Part shown: positions 1-6,483 of the stretch, piece by piece
How positions within the stretch are numbered: the first letter of the stretch is position 1
Layout: each line of letters starts with the position of its first letter
Source of the DNA: Actinomycetes bacterium
GTDB taxonomy: Bacteria; Actinomycetota; Actinomycetes; Mycobacteriales; Mycobacteriaceae
Reading direction: 5' to 3'
DNA: 13,531 nt
Assembly: GCA_023461275.1 (NCBI GenBank)
Contig: JAEYMI010000006.1
Coordinates: forward strand, 1-13,531
Translations under genes and position numbers: made by a program
The notes under the pieces: model-generated
Seen by the model: only the letters and a program-made list of their open reading frames with translations
The model's database searches: none
What the model was told of the DNA's origin: nothing

Positions 1-42
1 CCGCGGGGGGGGGCCGGGCCGCGGCGCCGGGCGCCGCGGCCG
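1..42. other. GC-only contig end with perfect palindrome
   Basis: The first 42 bases contain only G and C. Bases 17-28 and 30-41 are perfect reverse complements around g29, giving a 25-base palindrome, preceded by a run of eight or more G. It lies inside the reading frame of xerC but gives a low-complexity Pro/Ala/Arg peptide unlike the rest of the protein. A homopolymer plus fold-back at the very edge of a sequence is best explained as an assembly or sequencing artefact, or as a point where sequencing stopped at a strong hairpin. Confidence 0.6.
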
Positions 43-448
43 TCATCATGGCCGCGGCCTGCGCCGGCGCGAGGACCGCGGGAAGCGTGCGATGAGCTTT
101 CGGTGCCTGCAACCGGATCGACGGATCGACGCCGAGCACGCCCTCCCGGGTTGCCCACGCGCAGAACGTCTTCGCCGACGACACCTGGCGCGCCACGGTG
201 GTCCGCGCAGCACCTCGTCGCGTGTGGTCGGCCAGCCACGCCCTCAGCAGAGCAAGATCGATGTCGGTCACCGTGACCCCGCGAGCCCCCGCGAACGCCA
301 CCAGACCGCGGGCGTCGCCGAGGTAGGCCCGCACGGTGTGCTCGCTGTGCCCCTTCTCGAAACGCAGATAACCCGCGAAGGCGCTCAGCACCTCGCCGTC
401 GACCCGGTCGACTCCCGCCTGGCCGCCAGCCGAATCCGCCTCACCCAT
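1..448 (-). CDS. xerC: Tyrosine recombinase XerC, N-terminal part (runs off left edge)
   Basis: This is the N-terminal 149 residues of a tyrosine recombinase that, with XerD, resolves chromosome dimers at dif during division. It reads from an ATG at 448 without a stop to base 1. The N-terminal SAM-like DNA-binding domain is recognisable: the segment GHSEHTVRAYLGD (about residues 33-45), LLRAWLADHTRRGAARTTVAR (68-87), the helix SSAKTFCAWATREG (90-103), and the linker LQAPKAHRTLPAVL (113-126) that precedes the catalytic domain. The catalytic R-H-R-H-Y residues would lie beyond the window. The position next to viuB matches xerC in M. tuberculosis (Rv2894c-Rv2895c), favouring XerC over XerD. No strong Shine-Dalgarno lies before the ATG. 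The last residues (about 140-149, Ala/Pro/Arg only) come from the suspect GC-only contig end and should not be trusted. Confidence 0.85.
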   Translation of the reverse strand, partial: MGEADSAGGQAGVDRVDGEVLSAFAGYLRFEKGHSEHTVRAYLGDARGLVAFAGARGVTVTDIDLALLRAWLADHTRRGAARTTVARQVSSAKTFCAWATREGVLGVDPSIRLQAPKAHRTLPAVLAPAQAAAMMTAAAPGAAARPPPA

Positions 449-553
449 GCGTCGAGAAGACCGCGATCGGCCGCCTCGTGCAACCGGGCACGCCCACCGA
501 GATCAGATCGTGTCGCGCAGACGGCGCAGTCCGCCACGCACACGGCCGGGCAG

Positions 554-1423
554 TCAAGCCGGAGCGCCCGCACCGTCCTCCGCCTGACGCAGCTCAGACT
601 TCCATTGCCGGAAGCCTTCTTCGGTGCGTCCCCGCCGCCAGTACCCGGAGATCGACGCATTGGCCGCGCTCACCCCGCGCTCTTTGCGCACGTAGGAGCG
701 CAGGTTGTGCATCACCGCCTGCGCTTCACCGTGAATGAATACCTGCGGGTCGCCATCGAGCCACTCGGCGGAGCGCACGGCCGCGATCAGGGGCGCATTG
801 TCGCCCGCGAGATCCTCGCCGACCTCCCCGGCAGGCCCCCCGCGATGTACCCACATCACCTCGACGCCGCCGGGAGCGGAGATCTCGAGTTCGTCGGCGG
901 GGCCGGCGACCTCGATGAATGCCTTACCCACGGCGTCGTCGGGCAGCGCCTCGAGTGCGGCGGCCAGGGCCGGCAGCCCGGACTCGTCGGCAGCCAAGAG
1001 ATGCCACGGCGCATCCGCTCGCGGCCGGTACCCACTGCCCGGGCCCAGGAACCGCACCACGTCACCCGGCTGAGCCGAGGCCGCCCACGGCCCGGCGATC
1101 CCCTCATCTCCGTGCACCACGAAGTCGATGACGATCTCACGATTCACCAGATCGACCCGACGCACCGTGTAGGTACGCAGCACCGGCTGCTGCGCTGCCG
1201 GAAAGGTCTCGCGAACATGCTGCAGATCCAGGGGTTCGGGGTAGACGACCCCAGCCGGGGTGAAGACGATCTTCACGTACATGTCGGTGTCCCACTCCTC
1301 GGGGGTGTCCCCGCCGGCGGGCGTGAAGTCGTCGAATCCCTCGCCTCCGAGGTACAGCCGCACGAAGTGGGGGCTGATCCGCTCGCTCCGAGTGACGGTC
1401 AGTGTATTGAGTCGCTTTGCCAT
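554..1423 (-). CDS. viuB: Siderophore-interacting protein, ViuB-type FAD-dependent ferric reductase
   Basis: The 289-residue protein has the two-domain ferredoxin-reductase-like fold of siderophore-interacting proteins, cytoplasmic flavoenzymes that release iron from imported ferric siderophores by reduction. The FAD-binding beta-barrel is N-terminal, with the flavin motif RTYTVRR at residues 83-89 and HGDEGIAGPW at 104-113. The NAD(P)-binding half follows, with ADES at 145-148 and FIHGEA at 229-234. The family signature SGYWRRGRTEEGFRQWK closes the protein at 259-275. Length is typical. The ATG at 1423 has a good AGGAG five bases upstream. An IdeR-like box (about 1455-1473) lies upstream, consistent with iron repression. 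The gene sits just before xerC, as in M. tuberculosis Rv2895c-Rv2894c, with 105 bases between them. The fold assignment is secure; the siderophore used cannot be told. Confidence 0.92.
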   Translation of the reverse strand: MAKRLNTLTVTRSERISPHFVRLYLGGEGFDDFTPAGGDTPEEWDTDMYVKIVFTPAGVVYPEPLDLQHVRETFPAAQQPVLRTYTVRRVDLVNREIVIDFVVHGDEGIAGPWAASAQPGDVVRFLGPGSGYRPRADAPWHLLAADESGLPALAAALEALPDDAVGKAFIEVAGPADELEISAPGGVEVMWVHRGGPAGEVGEDLAGDNAPLIAAVRSAEWLDGDPQVFIHGEAQAVMHNLRSYVRKERGVSAANASISGYWRRGRTEEGFRQWKSELRQAEDGAGAPA

Positions 1424-1454
1424 CGCATCTCCTCTCGGACAACCACACTACGCC

Positions 1455-1473
1455 TCTACTTAGGGCAACCTAA
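1455..1473 (-). promoter_or_regulatory. Candidate IdeR/DtxR iron box upstream of viuB
   Basis: Bases 1460-1473 form a perfect inverted repeat, TTAGG-GCAA-CCTAA. Read on the minus strand from 1473, it matches 13 of 19 positions of the IdeR/DtxR consensus TWAGGTWAGSCTWACCTWA, with one half-site nearly perfect (TTAGGTT) and the other degenerate. A possible viuB promoter overlaps it: TTAGGT at 1473-1468 as -35 and TAGTGT at 1450-1445 as -10, spaced 17 bases. IdeR binding there would block viuB under high iron, the known logic of this regulator. It faces both viuB and the divergent membrane-protein gene. Confidence 0.55.
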
Positions 1474-1524
1474 TTCCCAGCACCGACCCGTATTCTCGAC
1501 CAGGTGTTCCGACGACAGGACAAC

Positions 1525-1543
1525 ACGGATGCGTCGCATCCGT
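1525..1543. promoter_or_regulatory. 19-base perfect palindrome, candidate operator
   Basis: ACGGATGCG-T-CGCATCCGT is a perfect inverted repeat with nine-base arms around a single base. It lies 25 bases before the TTG start of the DMT-like membrane protein and 101 bases before the viuB start, in the divergent promoter region. Position and symmetry suit a dimeric repressor or activator site. The TetR protein encoded downstream is one candidate ligand, but nothing in the sequence ties them together. Confidence 0.4.
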
Positions 1544-1568
1544 TCAGCCGATCGCATGGTGGTCTCCG

Positions 1569-2483
1569 TTGACCGCCGGGATCATCATTGCGGTCATCGG
1601 TTCCCTCTCGTTTGCCGCCGCGGCCGTGCTGCAAGCTCTTGGTGCCGACCAGGTATCGCAACGTGCCGCGGTCCGCGAGGAACGTCGGGCGTCCTCGAAG
1701 TCGCACCCATCACTGCGGTCGACGGCGGCCACCATGCTGACCGTGCCCTTCCTGATCGGTTTCGCCTTCGACGTCGTCGGATTCATCGCAACGATCGTGT
1801 CCGCTCGCCTGATCCCACTGTTCTTGTCGCAGACCATCATCTCGGCCCGACTGGTCGCCACCGCGTTGCTGGCATTGGTGATTCTCAAGGTGAAACTGCG
1901 AACCAGGGACTGGTTCGCAGGTGCGGTGGTGGTGATCGCCCTGATCCTCCTGGCGCTATCGGCCGGACGCGAGGGCATCGCCAACCAACGATGGATGCAT
2001 TGGGCCGTACTGGTCGCCGGTCCCCTACTGTTCGGGCTCGGCATCGTGGTCATGCGAACCCTGCATCGCGGCATCGCCGCCGCGACCGGCCTCATCGCCG
2101 GGGCCGTGTTCGGGGTGATGGCCGTCGCCTCACGCATCCTGGACGGCCTTTCGCCGTTCGATCCGGTCGCTTTGCTCACCGACCCGGCACTGTATGCCCT
2201 GGCATTCAGCGGAATGGGCGGGTTCTACCTGTTCACGGTGGCGCTGCAGACCGGCTCGGTCAACGGTGCGGCCGCCGCCCTCGTAGTGGGCCAGACCGTT
2301 CTACCAGGCGCGGTCGGCATCGCCTTCCTGGGCGATACGACTCGTCCGGGCTGGACGCTTGTCGCCATCGTCGCGTTCGTCGCGGCGATCGTCGGCGGTG
2401 TGGTTCTGGCGTCGTCAGAGGCGGTCACGACCATCGAAAAGGCCGACGCGGCCAACCTTCCGACCGGCTACGGACACGGGTGA
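1569..2483 (+). CDS. DMT-like multi-pass integral membrane protein
   Basis: The 304-residue, strongly hydrophobic protein has roughly nine predicted membrane segments (about residues 3-23, 55-78, 81-106, 114-131, 144-162, 168-187, 202-226, 233-254 and 261-281). A short basic loop follows the first segment (about 31-50, RAAVREERR), and the C-terminal tail is polar. The overall pattern and the small-residue-rich helices resemble actinobacterial members of the drug/metabolite transporter (DMT/EamA, NIPA-like) superfamily, but no substrate can be assigned. The start is a TTG at 1569; no in-frame ATG or GTG was found just upstream, and only a weak GGTGG precedes it. It is divergent from viuB, sharing a 145-base region with an iron box and a palindrome, and is followed on the same strand by a tetR gene. 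Confidence 0.7.
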   Translation: MTAGIIIAVIGSLSFAAAAVLQALGADQVSQRAAVREERRASSKSHPSLRSTAATMLTVPFLIGFAFDVVGFIATIVSARLIPLFLSQTIISARLVATALLALVILKVKLRTRDWFAGAVVVIALILLALSAGREGIANQRWMHWAVLVAGPLLFGLGIVVMRTLHRGIAAATGLIAGAVFGVMAVASRILDGLSPFDPVALLTDPALYALAFSGMGGFYLFTVALQTGSVNGAAAALVVGQTVLPGAVGIAFLGDTTRPGWTLVAIVAFVAAIVGGVVLASSEAVTTIEKADAANLPTGYGHG

Positions 2484-2545
2484 CGACACCGCTTTCGTCG
2501 CGGAATGCAGCTGCCAGACTTGAGCAAACATACTCTTTGCTATTC

Positions 2546-2558
2546 TGAACTCAGTTCA
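2546..2558. promoter_or_regulatory. Candidate TetR operator upstream of tetR gene
   Basis: TGAACT-C-AGTTCA is a perfect 13-base inverted repeat in the AT-rich 203-base gap between the membrane-protein gene and the tetR start. It lies just upstream of possible -10 elements (TATAGT 2584-2589, GATAAT 2603-2608). TetR regulators commonly bind such sites at their own promoters, so autoregulation is likely. A looser repeat, AGCAAA-N7-TTTGCT (2523-2541), and the palindrome CCGTACGG (2563-2570) lie alongside. No gene is visible in this gap. Confidence 0.45.
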
Positions 2559-2602
2559 AGACCGTACGGCATGTGGTGTGCCATATAGTGATCAGCATTT
2601 GA

Positions 2603-2608
2603 GATAAT
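2603..2608 (+). promoter_or_regulatory. Possible -10 element for tetR
   Basis: GATAAT matches five of six bases of the sigma-70-type -10 consensus and lies in an AT-rich island of an otherwise GC-rich sequence, 78 bases before the chosen tetR start. TATAGT at 2584-2589 is an alternative. No convincing -35 is seen for either, which is common in actinobacteria. Confidence 0.3.
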
Positions 2609-2686
2609 TAGCAATGTCGTCACTGCCGCTGAAAAGAAGCCCGCGCGGTGACGAAGACATACCCGTTCTACCCCAAGAAGGTCAGC

Positions 2687-3256
2687 ATGCCCGAGCCCAC
2701 GTCAGAGCGGCGTGCCTCTCGCCTGTCGGTCGACGACTGGCTCAGCGCTGCCATGGATCTGCTGATCGAAGAGGGCGCCGGCGCCGTCAAGATCTCACGC
2801 CTGTGTCAGCGCCTCAGGGTCACCAAAGGTAGTTTCTACTGGCACTTTCAGGACATCGGCGCCTTGATGACCGCATTGGCCGACCACTGCCGCGAGGTCC
2901 AGGAGAACGCCAAACAGACCATGTCGGAGCTCTCATCACTGCCGCCACGCGACCGGATCGTCACGATGGGCGACCTCGTCTCCGACCCCCGCCGTCGCTC
3001 GGTGGAGGCGGCTGTCCGCGCCTGGGCCGAGACCGACAAGTCACTCGTCGACTCGGTGATCGGACTCGATCGGCGCGTCTTCGACATCGCACACGAGGCA
3101 TTTCTGGAGCTCGGTTTCGATGAGACCGGGTCGCACGCCCGTGCCACGGCCCTCGTCTACGTCGGGATCGGCTATATGAGCAGCCGCGAGCGCCTCGGCG
3201 CGCCCACCGACGACGACAAGCGCATCTTCGTCGAGATGCTCACCCGCCCACTCTGA
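2687..3256 (+). CDS. TetR family transcriptional regulator
   Basis: The 189-residue protein is a TetR-type one-component repressor. The N-terminal DNA-binding domain is clear: helix WLSAAMDLLIEEGAGAVKI (18-36) followed by the helix-turn-helix LCQRLRVTKGSFYWHFQDIGAL (39-60), with the KGSFYWHF recognition signature. The rest is a helical ligand-binding and dimer domain; the ligand is unknown. The ATG at 2687 is preferred because AAGAAGG (2675-2681) sits five bases upstream; an in-frame GTG at 2648 would add 13 residues that look non-coding. It follows the DMT-like gene on the same strand, so regulation of that putative exporter is plausible. It converges with dprA, 77 bases away. Confidence 0.9.
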   Translation: MPEPTSERRASRLSVDDWLSAAMDLLIEEGAGAVKISRLCQRLRVTKGSFYWHFQDIGALMTALADHCREVQENAKQTMSELSSLPPRDRIVTMGDLVSDPRRRSVEAAVRAWAETDKSLVDSVIGLDRRVFDIAHEAFLELGFDETGSHARATALVYVGIGYMSSRERLGAPTDDDKRIFVEMLTRPL

Positions 3257-3261
3257 TTGAT

Positions 3262-3289
3262 GGTGCCGGACTGATTCAGCCGGCTCACC
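3262..3289 (+). terminator. Possible bulged hairpin after tetR
   Basis: GGTGCCGG (3262-3269) can pair with CCGGCTCACC (3280-3289) with one bulged T, starting five bases after the tetR stop. There is no U-tract, but actinobacterial terminators often lack one. It sits between two convergent genes. Confidence 0.35.
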
Positions 3290-3317
3290 TCAGGCGGCTC
3301 GCTTCAGCCGGACCGGT

Positions 3318-3336
3318 TGATCCCCACGCGGGATCA
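3318..3336 (-). terminator. Perfect hairpin overlapping the dprA stop codon
   Basis: TGATCCC-CACGC-GGGATCA is a perfect inverted repeat with seven-base arms and a five-base loop. The right arm contains the dprA stop codon (minus-strand TGA at 3336-3334). It could end transcription of the dprA cluster, or of tetR from the other side, between the convergent units. No T-tract is present. Confidence 0.4.
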
Positions 3337-4458
3337 CGCCAGCCGCCACCCGCCGGCGTCGGAGACGACATGGCCTCCAATCTCCATCAGTGCCAAGGCC
3401 GTTCGAGTGGTGGCCAGGTCCACGCCGGCGGAGAACGAGATCTCGTCGATGGTGACAATGCCGCGACCGGGTATGGCATCGTGCACCCGCTGCTGCTCGA
3501 CGGTGAGATCGTCGGTCGGCCGGGGACGTCCTCGCCCTGGATCTCCGCCACCGTCCGGCGCGGCCAGTGCGATCACCCCCTCGACATCGAACACCAGGGT
3601 GGCCAGCTCGTCGGCAATCATCCGGTGACAGCCGACAGACGTTGCCGAGGTCACCGGACCGGGTACCGCTCCCAGCGGTCGGCCGAGTTTGCGCGCCCAC
3701 GCGGCGGTATTCGCCGCTCCTGATCGCTTGCCCGCCTCCACCACAACCACAGCCGTGGACATCGCGGCGACCAGCCGGTTCCTGGTCAGGAACCGGTGCT
3801 TGGCGGCACTCGTGCCCGGCGGGTACTCGCTCACGATGACCCCGCGTTCGGCGATCTCGGAAAACAACCGCTCATGTCCGGCCGGATAGTCGCGATCAAT
3901 GCCGCAGGCCAGGACGGCGACGGTCGTACCTCCGCAGCCCAGTGTCGCGCGATGGGCGACACTGTCGATTCCGTAGGCACCGCCGGACACGATCGACCAG
4001 CCGTCGAGCGTCAGACCCGACGCCAGTGTCGACGTCACGTGTTCGCCATAGCTCGACGCCGCGCGGGACCCGACGAGCGCGATCGATGGGGACAATGCGT
4101 CGTCGAGCCGGCGTGAACCACGGACCCACAGCGCGAGTGGTTCGCCGCCGCGCGCCGCGGTCTCGGCCCGGCTGAGCGACATCAGTGACCATCCCGGCCA
4201 TTCATCGTCGTCGCGGGTGACCAGGCGCGCGCCGAGCTGCTCGGCAATGATCAGATCATCTGTGGCACAGTCGCTATCGGCTCGAGCCTCGGTGGCGTCG
4301 AGGACGGCCTGGTGCCCGCTGGGCACCTGGCGACGTCGAATCGCATCGGCGGCGGCCACCGGACCGAGTTCGGAGACCAGCGCCACCACCGGGCCGTTGG
4401 GTGGCTCGGTGACCCGCGCGAGGTAGGCCCAGGCCAACCGGTCGTCGTCAGTGCTCAT
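3334..4458 (-). CDS. dprA: DNA processing protein DprA
   Basis: The 374-residue protein is a DprA/Smf family member, which binds incoming single-stranded DNA and loads RecA in transformation. The central Rossmann-like domain carries the family motifs in order: IALVGSRAAS (126-135), SGGAYGIDSVAH (158-169), TTVAVLACGIDRDYPAGHERLF (178-199), EYPPGTSAAKHRFLTRNRLVA (211-231), VVEAGKRSGAANTAAWARKLGR (239-260) and VPGPVTS (265-271). An N-terminal helical region and a C-terminal winged-helix-like domain (about 316-374) complete a normal-length protein. The ATG at 4458 has GGGAG about seven bases upstream. The gene lies 15 bases after yifB, clearly co-transcribed. Its role in actinobacteria without proven competence is uncertain. 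Confidence 0.95.
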   Translation of the reverse strand: MSTDDDRLAWAYLARVTEPPNGPVVALVSELGPVAAADAIRRRQVPSGHQAVLDATEARADSDCATDDLIIAEQLGARLVTRDDDEWPGWSLMSLSRAETAARGGEPLALWVRGSRRLDDALSPSIALVGSRAASSYGEHVTSTLASGLTLDGWSIVSGGAYGIDSVAHRATLGCGGTTVAVLACGIDRDYPAGHERLFSEIAERGVIVSEYPPGTSAAKHRFLTRNRLVAAMSTAVVVVEAGKRSGAANTAAWARKLGRPLGAVPGPVTSATSVGCHRMIADELATLVFDVEGVIALAAPDGGGDPGRGRPRPTDDLTVEQQRVHDAIPGRGIVTIDEISFSAGVDLATTRTALALMEIGGHVVSDAGGWRLA

Positions 4459-4481
4459 CGATCATCTCCCTGCTCATCGAT
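4448..4481 (-). repeat. 19-base-spaced direct repeat with nine-codon open frame at the yifB-dprA junction
   Basis: ATCGATGAGCA occurs at 4481-4471 and again at 4462-4452 on the minus strand, 19 bases apart. Each copy contains ATGAGCA. In the first copy the ATG (4477-4475) overlaps the yifB stop as ATGA and opens a nine-codon frame (MSREMIDEH) that ends at 4448, just inside dprA in another frame. The second copy supplies the real dprA start. It may be a relic of a small tandem duplication, or may aid translational coupling. Confidence 0.5.
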
Positions 4482-5988
4482 TGCCTCCCCGATCGCGATA
4501 CATCAACGCCTGAGCGACGTCGTTCTCCTCAGGTGCCGAGGCGCCGCGCAGGTCGCACAGTGTCCAGGCCAGCCGCAGCGCCCGGTCGGCACCGCGCGCG
4601 GTGACCCGACCGTCACGCAGGAACAGCTCGATCGGCCGCAACACCTGCGGCGCCAGTGGGAACAGTTGGCGCAGAGCAGATCCCGGAACCTCGGAGTTCG
4701 TCCGCCATCCGTGCTCGCGCCAGCGGTCGACGGCGGCCGAGCGGGCCTCGGTCACCCGAGCGCGGACAGCCGCACTCGACTCCCCCACCGAACTCATCAG
4801 TGTCGTGGTACCCGGCGGATCCATCCGGACCCGGATGTCCACCCGGTCCATCAGCGGGCCGGACAACTTTCCCAGATAACGACGGCGCGTCACCGACGAA
4901 CACATGCAGTCGACGTCGTGTGCGGGCGCACACGGGCAGGGATTGGCGGCCAGGATCAGTTGAAACCGCGCCGGATAGGTTGCCACGCCGTCTCGTCGGG
5001 ACACCCGCACCTCGCCCTCCTCGAGTGGTTGCCGAAGGCTGTCGAGAACCCTCGCACCCATCTCGGCGCACTCGTCGAGGAACAACAGTCCGCGATGAGC
5101 CAGCGACACCGCGCCAGGCTTGGCCATTCCGGTACCACCACCGAGCAATGCGGTGATCGACGTCGAGTGGTGCGGCGCGATGAACGGCGCCGACGAGATC
5201 AGTGGGTGTCCGTCGGGAAGCGTGCCGGCCACCGAGTGAATTGCGGTGACCTCCAACGACTCCTCGTTCGCCAGCGGCGGCAGAATGCCCGGCATCCGCC
5301 TGGCCAACATCGTCTTCCCGATACCGGGCGGTCCGGTCATCAACACGTGATGGGCACCGGCAGCGGCGATTTCGAGTGCGTGCCGGGCTTCGGCCTGTCC
5401 GACCACATCACACAGATCCTCCACTGCCGGCGTCGGCGGAGAGGGATCGACGTCATCAACGGTGTCCAGGACGTGATCGCCGTCGGCCCACCGGACCACC
5501 TCACGCAGGCTCGACGCTCCGCCGACGTCGAGGTCGGTCACCAGAATCGCTTCGGCCACATTCGCTCTGGGCACCACGGCACGCCGGTATCCACGTCGCC
5601 GCGCCTCCACCAATGCCGGCAGCACCCCGCGTACGGGACGAATCCCACCATCGAGAGACAACTCACCGAGGAAGACGGTGCCGGCCAACCGCCCGGTCGA
5701 TAGTTGACCGGTCGCCGCGAGGATCGACAACGCCATGGCCAAGTCGAATCCGGTACCCGACTTGGGCACGCCGGCCGGCGCGAACGCCACGGTCACCTTG
5801 TGATCGGGAAAGTTCATCTCGCAGTTGGTGATCGCGGCACGCACTCGATCGCGCGCCTCACGCATCGAACTGTCGACGTTGCCGACCACCGAGAAGCCCG
5901 GCAGTCCGGGCCCGACGTTGCCCTGTACCTCCACCACGGTCGCGTCGATCGCGTTGATTCCCACCGAGAACACCCGCCCCAGCGCCAC
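4474..5988 (-). CDS. yifB: YifB/ComM family Mg-chelatase-like AAA+ ATPase
   Basis: The 504-residue AAA+ protein belongs to the YifB/ComM family; ComM is a hexameric helicase promoting branch migration when transformed DNA is integrated. The N-terminal Lon-S16-like domain holds GLPGFSVVG (28-36), FAPAGVPKSGTGFDLAMAL (69-87) and GELSLDGGIRPVRGVLP (108-124). The ATPase core has Walker A GPPGIGKT (219-226) and Walker B LLFLDE (301-306). A zinc-type cysteine group follows, ANPCPC (348-353) plus CMC (361-363), then MDRVDI (380-385) and the Mg-chelatase C-terminal domain. The GTG at 5988 is chosen because it gives the usual VALGRVFSVGI start and length, with GGTGG about five bases upstream. It starts 19 bases after yraN ends. 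Confidence 0.95.
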   Translation of the reverse strand: MALGRVFSVGINAIDATVVEVQGNVGPGLPGFSVVGNVDSSMREARDRVRAAITNCEMNFPDHKVTVAFAPAGVPKSGTGFDLAMALSILAATGQLSTGRLAGTVFLGELSLDGGIRPVRGVLPALVEARRRGYRRAVVPRANVAEAILVTDLDVGGASSLREVVRWADGDHVLDTVDDVDPSPPTPAVEDLCDVVGQAEARHALEIAAAGAHHVLMTGPPGIGKTMLARRMPGILPPLANEESLEVTAIHSVAGTLPDGHPLISSAPFIAPHHSTSITALLGGGTGMAKPGAVSLAHRGLLFLDECAEMGARVLDSLRQPLEEGEVRVSRRDGVATYPARFQLILAANPCPCAPAHDVDCMCSSVTRRRYLGKLSGPLMDRVDIRVRMDPPGTTTLMSSVGESSAAVRARVTEARSAAVDRWREHGWRTNSEVPGSALRQLFPLAPQVLRPIELFLRDGRVTARGADRALRLAWTLCDLRGASAPEENDVAQALMYRDRGGNR

Positions 5989-6007
5989 ATTCACCACCGC
6001 CCCGGGG

Positions 6008-6433
6008 TCACTCGAACACTCCGCGCAGATGCTCGATCGCGGCACGGTCCAGATCCTCGGGTTCGCTCGAATCAAGCTGCACCGCAATCACATCGAATCG
6101 AATACTTGCCCAGTACGTCGATTGCCCGGCCAGCCACTGACCCGCCAGCCGGCGCATCCGCGACAGCTTGTCCGGGGTTACCGCGTGCGCCGGCGACATC
6201 CCGTAGAAGGCCGAGGCGCGCGTTTTGACCTCCACGATCACCAACGTGTCACCGTCCACCGCGATCAGGTCGAGTTCGCCGTACTTGGTGCGCCAGTTCC
6301 GTTGGAGCACAGACCAACCCAAGTCAATGAGGTACTCACTGGCGAGATGTTCACCCAACTCGCCGATCCTGCGCCGAGCCGGCCGTGATCCCGCCGGCCG
6401 TCGGTTGCTGTGTGTCGTCATGTCCCACAGCAT
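6008..6433 (-). CDS. yraN: YraN family endonuclease-like protein (UPF0102)
   Basis: The protein, 141 residues from the chosen start, belongs to the UPF0102/YraN family, which has a restriction-endonuclease-like fold. The family motifs are clear: RRIGELGEHLASEYLIDLGWSVLQRNWRTKYGELDLIAVDGDTLVIVEVKTRAS contains the GELDLI and VEVKTR catalytic-type elements (about residues 50-55 and 65-70). Its biological role is not established. The ATG at 6433 is preferred because GGGTGGG (6446-6440) lies six bases upstream; an ATG at 6421 (MTTHSNRR) and a TTG at 6454 are alternatives in the same frame. It is immediately upstream of yifB, as in M. tuberculosis Rv2898c-Rv2897c. Confidence 0.92.
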   Translation of the reverse strand: MLWDMTTHSNRRPAGSRPARRRIGELGEHLASEYLIDLGWSVLQRNWRTKYGELDLIAVDGDTLVIVEVKTRASAFYGMSPAHAVTPDKLSRMRRLAGQWLAGQSTYWASIRFDVIAVQLDSSEPEDLDRAAIEHLRGVFE

Positions 6434-6450
6434 CACGTGCCCACCCGACG

Positions 6451-6465
6451 CCAACGCTTCGTTGG
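6451..6465 (-). other. Small perfect hairpin in the yraN leader
   Basis: CCAACG-CTT-CGTTGG is a perfect inverted repeat with six-base arms and a three-base loop, five bases upstream of the proposed yraN Shine-Dalgarno. It could be a terminator for the upstream small gene or a leader structure affecting yraN translation. With short arms and no T-tract, the role is uncertain. Confidence 0.3.
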
Positions 6466-6483
6466 AGCCCGATCAGCCGAATC

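Noticed and set aside
1..448. Mobile-element integrase or phage attachment region
   Set aside because: The tyrosine recombinase fits housekeeping XerC by domain sequence and by its conserved position beside viuB; no tRNA, att repeats or phage genes are seen.
2523..2541. AGCAAA-N7-TTTGCT as terminator of the membrane-protein gene
   Set aside because: The stem is AT-rich and only six base pairs with no T-tract, too weak to call.
92..2548. An 818-residue open frame on the plus strand across xerC, viuB and the membrane-protein gene
   Set aside because: It is antisense to two recognisable proteins and out of frame with a third; its translation is Arg/Pro/His-rich without any domain, typical of high-GC shadow frames.
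2614..2832. A 72-residue frame starting before tetR
   Set aside because: It runs out of frame through the TetR helix-turn-helix coding sequence and has no supporting features.
4312..5703. A 463-residue plus-strand frame antisense to dprA and yifB
   Set aside because: The same reasoning applies: no domain, and the sense strand is secure.
5989..6087. N-terminal extension of yifB by 33 residues
   Set aside because: It overlaps the end of yraN in another frame and does not look like the family start; the GTG at 5988 gives the conserved N-terminus.
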